Below are positions 28,355-37,509 of a DNA stretch of 64,000 nucleotides, piece after piece. Each line of letters opens with the position of its first letter. The stretch's first letter is position 1. The notes beneath the pieces were generated by a model that was not told the origin of the DNA, searched no databases, and was given only the letters and a program-made list of their open reading frames with translations. A program made the translations under genes and the position numbers. The DNA comes from Pseudomonas sp. FP453 (GTDB lineage: Bacteria > Pseudomonadota > Gammaproteobacteria > Pseudomonadales > Pseudomonadaceae): the NCBI RefSeq assembly GCF_030687495.1, contig NZ_CP117435.1, positions 6,080,501 through 6,144,500 of the forward strand, given 5' to 3'.

Positions 28355-28843
28355 ATGGCTGTTGATATTTTCATCAAGATCGGCGACATCAAGGGCGAGT
28401 CCATGGACAAGGCCCACAAGGACGAAATCGACGTGTTGAACTGGAGCTGGGGCATGGCCCAGTCCGGCAACATGCACGTGGGCGGTGGCGGCGGTGCAGG
28501 CAAGGTGAATATCCAGGACCTGTCGCTGACCAAGTACGTCGACAAAGCCTCGCCGAACCTGATGATGCACTGCGCCAGCGGCAAGCACATCGACAAGGTC
28601 AAGCTGACCGTGCGCAAGGCCGGTGGTGAAAGCCAGGTCGAGTACATGGTGATCAACCTGGAAGAAGTGCTGGTCACGTCCCTGAGCACTGGCGGTTCGG
28701 GTTCCGATGATCGCCTGACCGAGAACGTCACCCTGAACTTCGCCCAGGTGATGGTCGACTACCAGCCGCAGAAAGCCGACGGCACCAAAGACGGCGGCGC
28801 GATCAAGTTTGGCTGGAATATCCGTTCCAACACCAAGCGCTGA
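28355..28843 (+). CDS. hcp: Hcp (TssD), T6SS inner-tube protein
   Basis: 162 residues from ATG 28355, with GGGAGA just upstream. MAVDIFIKIGDIKGESMDK and the DVLNWSWGMAQSG segment are typical Hcp1 features. The hexameric ring stacks into the secreted tube and chaperones small effectors. The gene stands apart between a REP pair and tssE, so it may have its own promoter or processed transcript, fitting the large amounts of Hcp that cells make. Confidence 0.97.
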   Translation: MAVDIFIKIGDIKGESMDKAHKDEIDVLNWSWGMAQSGNMHVGGGGGAGKVNIQDLSLTKYVDKASPNLMMHCASGKHIDKVKLTVRKAGGESQVEYMVINLEEVLVTSLSTGGSGSDDRLTENVTLNFAQVMVDYQPQKADGTKDGGAIKFGWNIRSNTKR

Positions 28844-28921
28844 TAGCCCTTGTGGCCGTGGCCCAGCGCCACGGCCTCAGTTCAATTGCCCCTCTCACAA
28901 CCCGTCCGTGGAGCTGCTTTG

Positions 28922-29437
28922 GTGGTCACTGAAATCGCTTCCCGCGACCGTCTGCAACCGTCCCTGCTGGACCGGTTGACCGATGATGATCCAACCAATC
29001 CCAAGGAAAGCGCCGACAAACGCGTGCTGTCCCTGACCCAATTGAAAGCCTCGGTGCTGCGCGACCTGGCGTGGCTGCTCAACACCACGTCGTTGCTGGA
29101 TGCCGATGCCACGCTGCACACCCCGGCCGGGACTTCGGTGGTCAACTACGGCCTGCCGGCGCTGGCGGGCAACAGTGTGTCCAGCGTCGATATCAAGGCG
29201 CTCGAAGCGCTGATCTACCAGGCCATCGCCACCTTTGAACCGCGCATCCTGCGCCACACCTTGCGGGTCAAAGCCCGCGTCGGCCATGGCGAGATGAACC
29301 ACAACGCGCTGAGTTTCGAGATCGAAGGCGACCTGTGGGCACAGCCGGTGCCGTTGCGCCTGTTGCTGCAAACCGACCTCGACCTGGAGTCCGGCCATGT
29401 GCGCGTGGTCAACGCCGACCAGCGGAGACGCCCATGA
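28922..29437 (+). CDS. tssE: TssE, T6SS baseplate gp25-like protein
   Basis: 171 residues from the GTG at 28922 ([20 protein letters not shown]), preceded by GGAG about 9 nt upstream; upstream in-frame codons give non-conserved residues. Contains the gp25/lysozyme-like baseplate-wedge pattern ([30 protein letters not shown]). Ends in an ATGA overlap with tssF. Confidence 0.92.
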   Translation: MVTEIASRDRLQPSLLDRLTDDDPTNPKESADKRVLSLTQLKASVLRDLAWLLNTTSLLDADATLHTPAGTSVVNYGLPALAGNSVSSVDIKALEALIYQAIATFEPRILRHTLRVKARVGHGEMNHNALSFEIEGDLWAQPVPLRLLLQTDLDLESGHVRVVNADQRRRP

Positions 29438-31293
29438 ACCCGCGCCTGCTGGAGCTGTACAACCAGGAACTGCACCACGTGCGCGAAAGCGCCGCCGAGT
29501 TCGCCAAGGAATACCCGAAGATCGCCAGTCGGCTGACCCTGTCCGGTATGGACTGCGCCGACCCGTACGTCGAACGCTTGCTGGAAGGCTTTGCCTACCT
29601 GACTGCCCGCGTGCAGCTCAAGCTCGACGCCGAGTACCCGACCTTCACCCACAACCTGCTGGAAATCGCCTACCCGCACTACCTGGCGCCAACGCCGTCG
29701 ATGACCGTGGTGCAATTGCAGACCGACCCGGACGAAGGCTCGCTGGCCAGCGGTTTCCCCCTGCCCCGCGACACCGTCCTGCGCGCCGCGCTGGGCCGCG
29801 AAACCCAGACCTGCTGCGAGTACCGCACCGCCCACCCGGTGACGTTGTGGCCGCTGCAAGTGAGCAACGCCGAGTACTTCGGCAACCCCGCCGCCGTGCT
29901 CGGGCGCCTGGCCGCCAGCGAACCGAAGGCCAAGGCCGGCCTGCGCCTGACCCTGCGCACCGGTGCCGAACTGCCGTTCAACAGCCTCGACCTGGACACG
30001 CTGCCGCTGTACCTCAGCGGTGCGGATGAACAGCCGTTTCGCCTCTACGAACAACTGCTCGGCAATGCCTGCGCCGTGTTCGCGCGCAAGCCCGGTGGCG
30101 ATTGGGTCGAGCGCTTGCCGCCAGACGCGCTGCGCTCCCGTGGTTTTGACGACGCCGACGCCGCCATGCCGGTGGTGGCGCGGGCGTTCCAGGGCTATCG
30201 CCTGCTGCAGGAATACTTCGCCCTGCCCCACCGCTATCTGTTCGTCGAATTTGCCGAGCTGAGCCGCGCGGTCAAGCGCTGCGACGGCCAGGAGCTGGAA
30301 CTGATCGTGCTGTTCGACCGTCACGAGCCAAGCCTGGAAGGCAGCGTCGGCGCGGCGCAGTTCCTGCCGTTCTGCACGCCGGCGATCAACCTATTCCCGA
30401 AACGCGTGGACCGTATCCACCTGTCCGACCGGGTCAACGAACACCATGTGATCGCCGACCGCACGCGGCCGATGGATTTCGAGATTCATTCCCTCAGCGG
30501 CCTCACCGGCCACGGCACCGGGCCGGAGCAGCCGTTTTTGCCGTTCTACGCCGTGCGTGATCCGTCGCGTTATGGCCGCGACCAGGCGTATTACACGGTG
30601 CGCCGCGAACCTCGCGTGTTGTCCAGCGACCAGCGCCGCAACGGCCCGCGCTCCACCTATGTGGGCAGCGAAACCTTTGTCAGCCTGGTGGACAGCCGCC
30701 AGGCGCCGTACGGCCACGACTTGCGTCAACTCGGCGTTACCGCGCTGTGTACCAACCGCGATTTGCCGCTGTTCATGAGCGTGGGCAATGGCAAGACCGA
30801 CTTCACCCTGGCCGACAGCGCGCCGGTGCTGGCGGTGCGTTGCGTGGCCGGGCCGAGCCGCCCGCGCGCCAGCCATGCGCATGATGCCAAGGCGTGGCGA
30901 TTGATCAGCCAACTGTCGCTCAACTACCTCTCGCTAAGCGAACAAGGCCAGGGCGCCGGCGCCTTGCGTGAACTGCTGCGCCTGTACGGCGACAGCAACG
31001 ATGCGGCGCTGCAATTGCAGATCGAAGGCCTGCGCGAAGTCAGCAGCAAAGCCGTGACCCGCCGCCTGCCGATGCCCGGCCCGATTGTGTTTGGTCGCGG
31101 CCTGGAGATCACCTTGGAGTTCGATGAAAACGCGTTTCGCGGCACCGGCGTGTTCCTCCTCGGCGCGGTGCTGGAACGCTTCCTGGCGCGCTACGTGTCG
31201 ATCAACAGCTTTACCGAAACGGTGATCCGTACCACCGAACGCGGCGAGATCATGCGCTGGAAAGCCAAGCCCGGGCGGCGGCCAACCCTGTGA
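29434..31293 (+). CDS. tssF: TssF, T6SS baseplate component
   Basis: 619 residues from ATG 29434 ([18 protein letters not shown]), overlapping the tssE stop. The N-terminus carries [12 protein letters not shown] and [19 protein letters not shown], conserved in VasA/ImpG. It makes the baseplate wedge with TssG and TssE. The stop overlaps the tssG GTG start. Confidence 0.95.
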   Translation: MNPRLLELYNQELHHVRESAAEFAKEYPKIASRLTLSGMDCADPYVERLLEGFAYLTARVQLKLDAEYPTFTHNLLEIAYPHYLAPTPSMTVVQLQTDPDEGSLASGFPLPRDTVLRAALGRETQTCCEYRTAHPVTLWPLQVSNAEYFGNPAAVLGRLAASEPKAKAGLRLTLRTGAELPFNSLDLDTLPLYLSGADEQPFRLYEQLLGNACAVFARKPGGDWVERLPPDALRSRGFDDADAAMPVVARAFQGYRLLQEYFALPHRYLFVEFAELSRAVKRCDGQELELIVLFDRHEPSLEGSVGAAQFLPFCTPAINLFPKRVDRIHLSDRVNEHHVIADRTRPMDFEIHSLSGLTGHGTGPEQPFLPFYAVRDPSRYGRDQAYYTVRREPRVLSSDQRRNGPRSTYVGSETFVSLVDSRQAPYGHDLRQLGVTALCTNRDLPLFMSVGNGKTDFTLADSAPVLAVRCVAGPSRPRASHAHDAKAWRLISQLSLNYLSLSEQGQGAGALRELLRLYGDSNDAALQLQIEGLREVSSKAVTRRLPMPGPIVFGRGLEITLEFDENAFRGTGVFLLGAVLERFLARYVSINSFTETVIRTTERGEIMRWKAKPGRRPTL

Positions 31294-32300
31294 AGACCCT
31301 GGACGCGATGCATCAGGAGCCCTGGGAATACGATTTCTTCCAGGCATTGCGGCGGATCGAGTGCGAATCGCCGGACCTGCCGCGCCTGGGCCATTCCCTG
31401 CGCCTGGCAGACGACCCGTTGCGCCTCGGTCAACAAGCCGATTGCACCTTCGCCCCGGCCACGCTGGCGTCGGTCGATCCCGGCGGCGACGGCAAACCGG
31501 CGCGCCTGGAGCAGTTCTTCTTCGGTCTCGGCGGCCCCAACGGCCCGCTGCCGCTGCACATCACCGAGTACGTGCGCGAGCGCCAGCGCAACAACGCCGA
31601 CAGCACCAGCAAACAGTTCCTCGACGTGTTCCACCATCGCCTGCTCAGCCTGTTTTACCGGGCCTGGGCCGAGGCGCGGCCAACCGTCAGCCACGACCGC
31701 CCGGACGATGACTACTGGTCCGCGCGCCTCGCCGCCTTGAGTGGCCGTGGCATGCCAAGCCTGCTCAATCAGGGTTTGATTCCCGACACCGCCAAGCTGC
31801 ACTACAGCGGCCACCTGTCGGCGCAAACCCGTTACCCGGACGGTTTGAAGGCGATCCTCGGCGAGTACTTCGGCCTGCCGGTGGCGATTGAAGAGTACGT
31901 CGGCCAATGGCTGGAACTGCCCGAACGCAGCCGCGTCGGCGTCAGCGCCAACCGCCTGGGCGTGGACTTTTGCCTGGGCAGCCATGTGTGGGACCGCCAG
32001 CACAAATTTCGCATCCGCCTCGGCCCGCTCACCCTTGACGACTACATGGGCATGTTGCCCGGCCAGCAGCCGTTCAACGAGCTGGTGGCGTGGGTCGCCG
32101 AGTACCTGGGCCATGAACTGGACTGGGACTTGAACCTGGTTTTGCAACAACCCGAAGTGCCGGCGCTGCAACTCAATGGGCAGTTCCGCCTGGGCTTCAA
32201 TACCTGGCTCGGTCAACCCGAGCGAGACGCCAACGACCTAATCCTGGCCCGGCATTACGCCGATCACGCCACCACCTCAAGGAATCCAGAGCATGGGTGA
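31290..32300 (+). CDS. tssG: TssG, T6SS baseplate component
   Basis: 336 residues from GTG 31290 in a GTGA overlap with the tssF stop. The WEYDFFQALRRIE segment and PLPLHITEYVRERQRN are TssG/VasB markers; a C-terminal GFNTWLGQP is also family-like. Two TssF pair with one TssG in the wedge. The end overlaps clpV by 8 bp. Confidence 0.93.
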   Translation: MKTLDAMHQEPWEYDFFQALRRIECESPDLPRLGHSLRLADDPLRLGQQADCTFAPATLASVDPGGDGKPARLEQFFFGLGGPNGPLPLHITEYVRERQRNNADSTSKQFLDVFHHRLLSLFYRAWAEARPTVSHDRPDDDYWSARLAALSGRGMPSLLNQGLIPDTAKLHYSGHLSAQTRYPDGLKAILGEYFGLPVAIEEYVGQWLELPERSRVGVSANRLGVDFCLGSHVWDRQHKFRIRLGPLTLDDYMGMLPGQQPFNELVAWVAEYLGHELDWDLNLVLQQPEVPALQLNGQFRLGFNTWLGQPERDANDLILARHYADHATTSRNPEHG

Positions 32301-34956
32301 AATCAGTCGCGCCGCGCTGTTCGGCAAACTCAACAGCGTGGCCTACAAGGCCATCGAAGCCGCCACGGTGTTCTGCAAATTGCGCGGTAACCCGTATGTG
32401 GAATTGGCGCACTGGTTTCACCAGTTGCTGCAACTGCAGGACTCGGACCTGCACCGCATCATCCGCCAGTTCAACGTGGAACCGGCGCGCCTGGCCCGTG
32501 ACCTCACCGAAGCCCTGGACCGCCTGCCACGCGGCTCGACGTCGATCACCGACCTGTCGTCCCACGTGGAAGAAGCCGTAGAGCGCGGCTGGGTCTACGG
32601 CAGCCTGATGTTTGGCGAAAGCCAGGTGCGCACCGGCTACCTGGTGCTGGGCATCTTGAAGACGCCAAACTTGCGCCATGCATTGCTGGGTTTGTCCGCC
32701 GAGTTCGACAAGATCAAGGCCGAAGCGCTGAGCGAGCGTTTTGACGAATACGTCGGCGACTCGCCGGAAAACGCCCTGAGCGCCAGCGATGGTTTTAACG
32801 CCGGCGCCGTTCCGGGTGAAGCCAGCGGCGCGATGGCGCCGAGTGCCATGGGCAAGCAGGAAGCCCTCAAGCGCTTCACCGTCGACCTCACCGAACAGGC
32901 GCGCAGCGGCAAGCTCGACCCGATTGTCGGCCGCGACGAAGAGATCCGCCAACTGGTGGACATCCTTATGCGTCGACGCCAGAACAACCCGATCCTCACC
33001 GGCGAAGCGGGCGTGGGCAAGACTGCCGTGGTCGAAGGCTTCGCCCTGCGCATCGTCGCCGGTGACGTGCCGCCAGCGCTCAAGGATGTGGAACTGCGCA
33101 GCCTGGACGTCGGCCTGCTGCAAGCCGGCGCAAGCATGAAAGGCGAGTTCGAACAGCGCCTGCGCCAGGTCATCGAGGATGTGCAGGCGTCGCCCAAGCC
33201 GATCATCCTGTTTATCGACGAAGCCCATACGTTGGTCGGCGCCGGTGGCGCTGCCGGCACGGGCGACGCGGCCAACCTGCTCAAGCCCGCCCTGGCCCGT
33301 GGCACCTTGCGTACCGTGGCTGCCACGACTTGGGCCGAGTACAAGAAACACATCGAGAAAGACCCGGCGCTGACCCGCCGTTTCCAGGTGGTACAGGTGG
33401 CTGAACCGTCAGAAGACAAGGCGCTGCTGATGATGCGCGGCGTGGCCTCGACCATGGAAAAACACCATCAGGTGCAGATCCTCGACGAAGCTCTGGAAGC
33501 CTCGGTGAAGCTGTCCCACCGCTACATCCCCGCACGCCAGTTGCCGGACAAATCCGTGAGCCTGCTGGACACCGCCTGCGCCCGCGTCGCCATCAGCCTG
33601 CACGCGGTGCCGGCGGAAGTGGACGACAGCCGTCGCCGCATCGAAGCGCTGGAAACCGAGCTGCAAATCATCGCCCGCGAACATGCCATCGGCATTGCGA
33701 TTGGGGCACGCCAAAGCAACAGCGAAGCGCATTTGAGCGCTGAACGCGAGCGTCTGGCAACGTTGGAAAGCCGCTGGGCCGAAGAAAAAGCCTTGGTGGA
33801 CGAACTGCTCGCGACCCGCGCGACCCTGCGCGAAACCGCAGGCGTGGTTGATAGCGGCAACGATGCATTGCGCGCCCAACTGGTAGACCTGCAACAACGC
33901 CTCAGCGCCGTGCAAGGCGAAACCCCGCTGATCCTGCCCACCGTGGATTACCAGGCCGTGGCCTCGGTGGTCGCCGACTGGACCGGCATCCCGGTGGGCC
34001 GCATGGCGCGCAACGAACTGGAGACGGTGCTCAACCTCGACCAGCACCTGAAAAAACGCATCATCGGCCAGGACCATGCCTTGCAGATGATCGCCAAGCG
34101 CATCCAGACCTCCCGCGCCGGCCTCGACAACCCGAGCAAGCCGATTGGCGTGTTCATGCTCGCCGGCACGTCGGGCGTGGGCAAGACCGAAACCGCCCTG
34201 GCCCTGGCCGAAGCCATGTACGGCGGCGAGCAGAACGTGATCACCATCAACATGAGCGAGTTCCAGGAAGCGCACACGGTCTCCACGCTCAAGGGCGCAC
34301 CACCGGGTTACATCGGCTACGGCGAAGGCGGCGTGCTGACCGAAGCCGTACGGCGCAAACCCTACAGCGTGGTGCTGCTGGACGAGGTGGAAAAAGCCCA
34401 CCCGGACGTGCATGAGATCTTCTTCCAGGTGTTCGACAAGGGCGTGATGGAAGACGGCGAAGGCCGGGTGATCGACTTCAAGAACACCCTGATCCTGCTG
34501 ACCACCAACGCCGGCACCGAGCTGATTTCCCGCGTGTGCAAGGACCCGACGAATGTGCCGGAGCCGGAAGAGATCGCCAAGGCATTGCGTCAGCCGTTGC
34601 TGGAGATTTTCCCGCCGGCACTGCTCGGCCGCCTGGTGACGATTCCGTACTACCCGCTGAGCGACGAGATGCTCAAGGCGATCACCCGCCTGCAGTTGAA
34701 CCGCATCAAGAAGCGCGTGGAAAGTACGCACAAGGTGGCCTTCGACTATGACGACGCGGTGGTCGACCTGATCGTCTCGCGCTGCACCGAGACTGAGAGC
34801 GGCGGGCGCATGATCGATACGATCCTGACCAACAGTTTGCTGCCGGACATGAGCCGTGAATTCCTCACGCGCATGCTGGAGGGCAAGGCGTTGGCGGGGG
34901 TGCGGATCAGCAGTCGGGATAACGAATTGCACTACGCCTTCAGCGACGCAGAATAA
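32293..34956 (+). CDS. clpV: ClpV (TssH), AAA+ ATPase that disassembles the sheath
   Basis: 887 residues. An N-terminal ClpN-like domain (1-160) is followed by AAA1 (Walker A GEAGVGKTA, Walker B LFIDEAH), a shortened coiled-coil middle domain and AAA2 (GTSGVGKTE, VLLDEVEKAHPDV). Both ATPase sites look intact. It extracts TssC from contracted sheaths. It ends the tight tssE-tssF-tssG-clpV overlap series. Confidence 0.97.
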   Translation: MGEISRAALFGKLNSVAYKAIEAATVFCKLRGNPYVELAHWFHQLLQLQDSDLHRIIRQFNVEPARLARDLTEALDRLPRGSTSITDLSSHVEEAVERGWVYGSLMFGESQVRTGYLVLGILKTPNLRHALLGLSAEFDKIKAEALSERFDEYVGDSPENALSASDGFNAGAVPGEASGAMAPSAMGKQEALKRFTVDLTEQARSGKLDPIVGRDEEIRQLVDILMRRRQNNPILTGEAGVGKTAVVEGFALRIVAGDVPPALKDVELRSLDVGLLQAGASMKGEFEQRLRQVIEDVQASPKPIILFIDEAHTLVGAGGAAGTGDAANLLKPALARGTLRTVAATTWAEYKKHIEKDPALTRRFQVVQVAEPSEDKALLMMRGVASTMEKHHQVQILDEALEASVKLSHRYIPARQLPDKSVSLLDTACARVAISLHAVPAEVDDSRRRIEALETELQIIAREHAIGIAIGARQSNSEAHLSAERERLATLESRWAEEKALVDELLATRATLRETAGVVDSGNDALRAQLVDLQQRLSAVQGETPLILPTVDYQAVASVVADWTGIPVGRMARNELETVLNLDQHLKKRIIGQDHALQMIAKRIQTSRAGLDNPSKPIGVFMLAGTSGVGKTETALALAEAMYGGEQNVITINMSEFQEAHTVSTLKGAPPGYIGYGEGGVLTEAVRRKPYSVVLLDEVEKAHPDVHEIFFQVFDKGVMEDGEGRVIDFKNTLILLTTNAGTELISRVCKDPTNVPEPEEIAKALRQPLLEIFPPALLGRLVTIPYYPLSDEMLKAITRLQLNRIKKRVESTHKVAFDYDDAVVDLIVSRCTETESGGRMIDTILTNSLLPDMSREFLTRMLEGKALAGVRISSRDNELHYAFSDAE

Positions 34957-34977
34957 CTATTGGTGGAATGCGGTCAT

Positions 34978-35065
34978 TGTGGGAGCTGGCTTGCCCGCGA
35001 TAGCGGTGGGTCAGTCCCAGATTTTTCACTGACAGACCGCTATCGCAGGCAAGCCAGCTCCCACA
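34978..35065. repeat. REP pair (REPIN) between clpV and vgrG
   Basis: Inverted units of the GGCTTGCC class (GTGGGAGCTGGCTTGCCCGC left, and GCAGGCAAGCCAGCTCCCAC right) flank a central stem that includes GCGATAGCGGT and ACCGCTATCGC. The pair divides the structural operon from the vgrG-effector module. Confidence 0.88.
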
Positions 35066-35109
35066 TTTGATCCAGTTCCGTCAGTGAAAAAGGTATTACA
35101 GGACAACCG

Positions 35110-37050
35110 ATGCTATTCAACCAAGCCTCACGCCTGGCCAAGATCACCAGCCCCCTCGGGCCGGATGTGCTGCTGCTCAATGCCATGGGCGGCGGTGAGG
35201 AACTGGGCCGGCTGTTCACCTATGAACTGCAACTGACGTCCCTGGACGCCAACATCGACCTCAACCAGTTGCTCGGCAAACCCATGAGCGTCGGCCTGCA
35301 GCTGGCGGACGGCGGTGAGCGGCATTTCCACGGCATCGTCGCGCGCTGTAGCCAGGATATCGACCAGGGCCAGTTCGCCAGTTACCAGGTGGTGCTGCGC
35401 CCGTGGTTCTGGCTGTTGAGTCGCACCTCGGACTGTCGGATTTTCCAGAACCTGAGCATCCCGCAGATCATCAAGCAGGTGTTTCGCGACTTGGGTTTCT
35501 CCGACTTCGAAGACGCCCTGAGCCGCCCGTATCGCGAGTGGGAATACTGCGTGCAGTACCGCGAGACCAGCTTCGATTTCGTCAGCCGCCTGATGGAACA
35601 GGAAGGCATCTACTACTTCTTCCGCCATGAACAGGACCGCCATGTGCTGGTGCTGGCCGACGCCTACGGCGCCCACACCACGGTGCCGGGCTACGCGTCG
35701 ATCCCGTATTACCCCAAGGACGAGCAGCAGCGCGAACGCGACCATATGCACAACTGGCACCTGGCGCAGCAGGTGCAGCCGGGCTCGCTGGAGCTCAACG
35801 ACTACGACTTCCAGCGCCCCAGCGCGAGCATCGACGTGCGCTCGGCGATGCCGCGCCCGCACACCGCCGGCGACTATCCGCTGTACGACTACCCCGGCAC
35901 CTACGTGCAAAGCCAGGACGGCGAACACTACGCGCGCACCCGCATCGAAGCCCTGCAAACCCTGCATGAACAGATCGAGTTCAGCGGCAATGCGCGCGGC
36001 CTGGGCTCAGGCCATTTGTTCAGCCTCACCGGCTTCAGTCGCCAGGACCAGAACCGCGAATACCTGATCGTCGGCATCCGCTACCACATCGTCCAGGAGA
36101 GCCTGGAAAGCGGCAGCGGCTCGGGCGCGGCGCAGTTCAGCAGCAGCCTGAACTGCATCGATGCCCAGCAAAGCTTCCGTCCGCTGGCCAGCACCCACCG
36201 GCCCATCGTCAAAGGCCCGCAGACCGCGCTGGTGGTGGGGCCCAAGGGCGAGGAAATCTGGACCGACCAGTACGGCCGCGTGAAGGTGCATTTCTACTGG
36301 GACCGTCACGACCAATCCAACGAAAACAGCTCGTGCTGGATTCGCGTGTCGCAATCCTGGGCCGGCAAGAACTGGGGCTCGATGCAGATTCCACGGATCG
36401 GCCAGGAAGTGATTGTGAGTTTTCTGGAAGGTGATCCCGATAGGCCGATCATCACCGGGCGGGTGTACAACGCCGAGCAGACGGTGCCTTACGACTTGCC
36501 GGAAAACGCCACGCAAAGCGGCATGAAAAGCCGCTCCAGCAAGGGCGGCACTCCGGCCAACTTCAATGAAATCCGCATGGAGGACAAGAAGGGCCTGGAG
36601 CAGCTGTACATCCATGCCGAGCGTAACCAGGACATCGTGGTGGAAGTGGATGAGAGCCATTCGGTGGGGCATGACCGCAACAAGAGCATCGGCCACAACG
36701 AGACAGTGACCATCGGCAACAACCGCCTGCGCATCGTCAAGCAGGAAGACATCCTCTCAGTGGGCCAGCGCAAGACGGACAGCATCAGCCAGAGCTACGT
36801 CATCGAAGTGGGCGAAAACCTGCGCCTGGTCTGCGGTGAAAGCATCCTGGAGTTGAATGCCAGCGGGCAGATCAACCTGACGGGCGTGCAGATCAGCTTC
36901 TACGCCAGCGGCGATGCCGAGTTCAACACGGGTGGCGTGCTGCACCTGAACAACGGCGGCGGCGCGGGCGCAACCCCCGATGGCCAGGGCGTTAAAGCCA
37001 GCATCGACGCCAATATCAACGCCGCGTTCCCAACGCCTAAAAGCTCCTGA
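35110..37050 (+). CDS. vgrG: VgrG (TssI), T6SS spike protein
   Basis: 646 residues. gp27-like N-terminal half (GEELGRLFTYELQLTSLDAN, YREWEYCVQYRETSFDFVSRLMEQEGIYYFF) is followed by the gp5-like OB and needle region (WIRVSQSWAGKNWGSMQIPRIGQEV, FLEGDPDRPIITGRVYN). Repeated HSVGHDRNKSIGHNETVTIG units form the needle. The length leaves no room for an extra effector domain. Its spike carries the downstream PAAR-Rhs protein. Confidence 0.97.
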   Translation: MLFNQASRLAKITSPLGPDVLLLNAMGGGEELGRLFTYELQLTSLDANIDLNQLLGKPMSVGLQLADGGERHFHGIVARCSQDIDQGQFASYQVVLRPWFWLLSRTSDCRIFQNLSIPQIIKQVFRDLGFSDFEDALSRPYREWEYCVQYRETSFDFVSRLMEQEGIYYFFRHEQDRHVLVLADAYGAHTTVPGYASIPYYPKDEQQRERDHMHNWHLAQQVQPGSLELNDYDFQRPSASIDVRSAMPRPHTAGDYPLYDYPGTYVQSQDGEHYARTRIEALQTLHEQIEFSGNARGLGSGHLFSLTGFSRQDQNREYLIVGIRYHIVQESLESGSGSGAAQFSSSLNCIDAQQSFRPLASTHRPIVKGPQTALVVGPKGEEIWTDQYGRVKVHFYWDRHDQSNENSSCWIRVSQSWAGKNWGSMQIPRIGQEVIVSFLEGDPDRPIITGRVYNAEQTVPYDLPENATQSGMKSRSSKGGTPANFNEIRMEDKKGLEQLYIHAERNQDIVVEVDESHSVGHDRNKSIGHNETVTIGNNRLRIVKQEDILSVGQRKTDSISQSYVIEVGENLRLVCGESILELNASGQINLTGVQISFYASGDAEFNTGGVLHLNNGGGAGATPDGQGVKASIDANINAAFPTPKSS

Positions 37051-37065
37051 CGAGACCTGTTTGCG

Positions 37066-37497
37066 ATGACGTATCGAATCAACGAATTCCAGTTCCAACT
37101 GCCGGCCGCCGAGTTGCAGGACGCGACGATCAATATCCTCAAGTTCCCTGAGCTGGGCACTTCCCTGATCATCAGTCGCAGCCTCTTGGCCGAGGGCGAA
37201 ACCCTGCACAGCAACTTCGCCGACCAGCTCAAGCGCCTGGAGCAACAGGTGCAGGATTTGCGCTGCCAGCCGAGCACGGTGGTGCGTTTGGGCGCGGCTC
37301 AAGAAATCGAAGGCATCGAGCTGCGCAGCCAGTTCAACAAGGGCAATGACAAGGTGTTCCAGTACCAATTGGCGCTGGTGTTGCCGGGCACGCGCAAGAT
37401 GCTCGCGTTGAGTTATGTGAAGGCCGAAAAGCTCGGCGATGCCGAGGCAGCGCACTGGGCGTTGATCAAGAACTCGCTGTCGTTCGACGCCCTTTGA
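37066..37497 (+). CDS. Eag-type (DcrB/DUF1795) chaperone for the Rhs effector
   Basis: 143 residues with the DcrB/DUF1795 pattern (MTYRINEFQFQLP, INILKFPELGTSLIISR, a C-terminal HWALIKNSLSF). Eag chaperones protect the prePAAR transmembrane segments of T6SS effectors and load them on VgrG. The gene lies between vgrG and an effector with exactly that prePAAR architecture, separated from it by 12 bp, which supports the assignment. Confidence 0.88.
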   Translation: MTYRINEFQFQLPAAELQDATINILKFPELGTSLIISRSLLAEGETLHSNFADQLKRLEQQVQDLRCQPSTVVRLGAAQEIEGIELRSQFNKGNDKVFQYQLALVLPGTRKMLALSYVKAEKLGDAEAAHWALIKNSLSFDAL

Positions 37498-37509
37498 TGA
37501 GCCGCCTGC

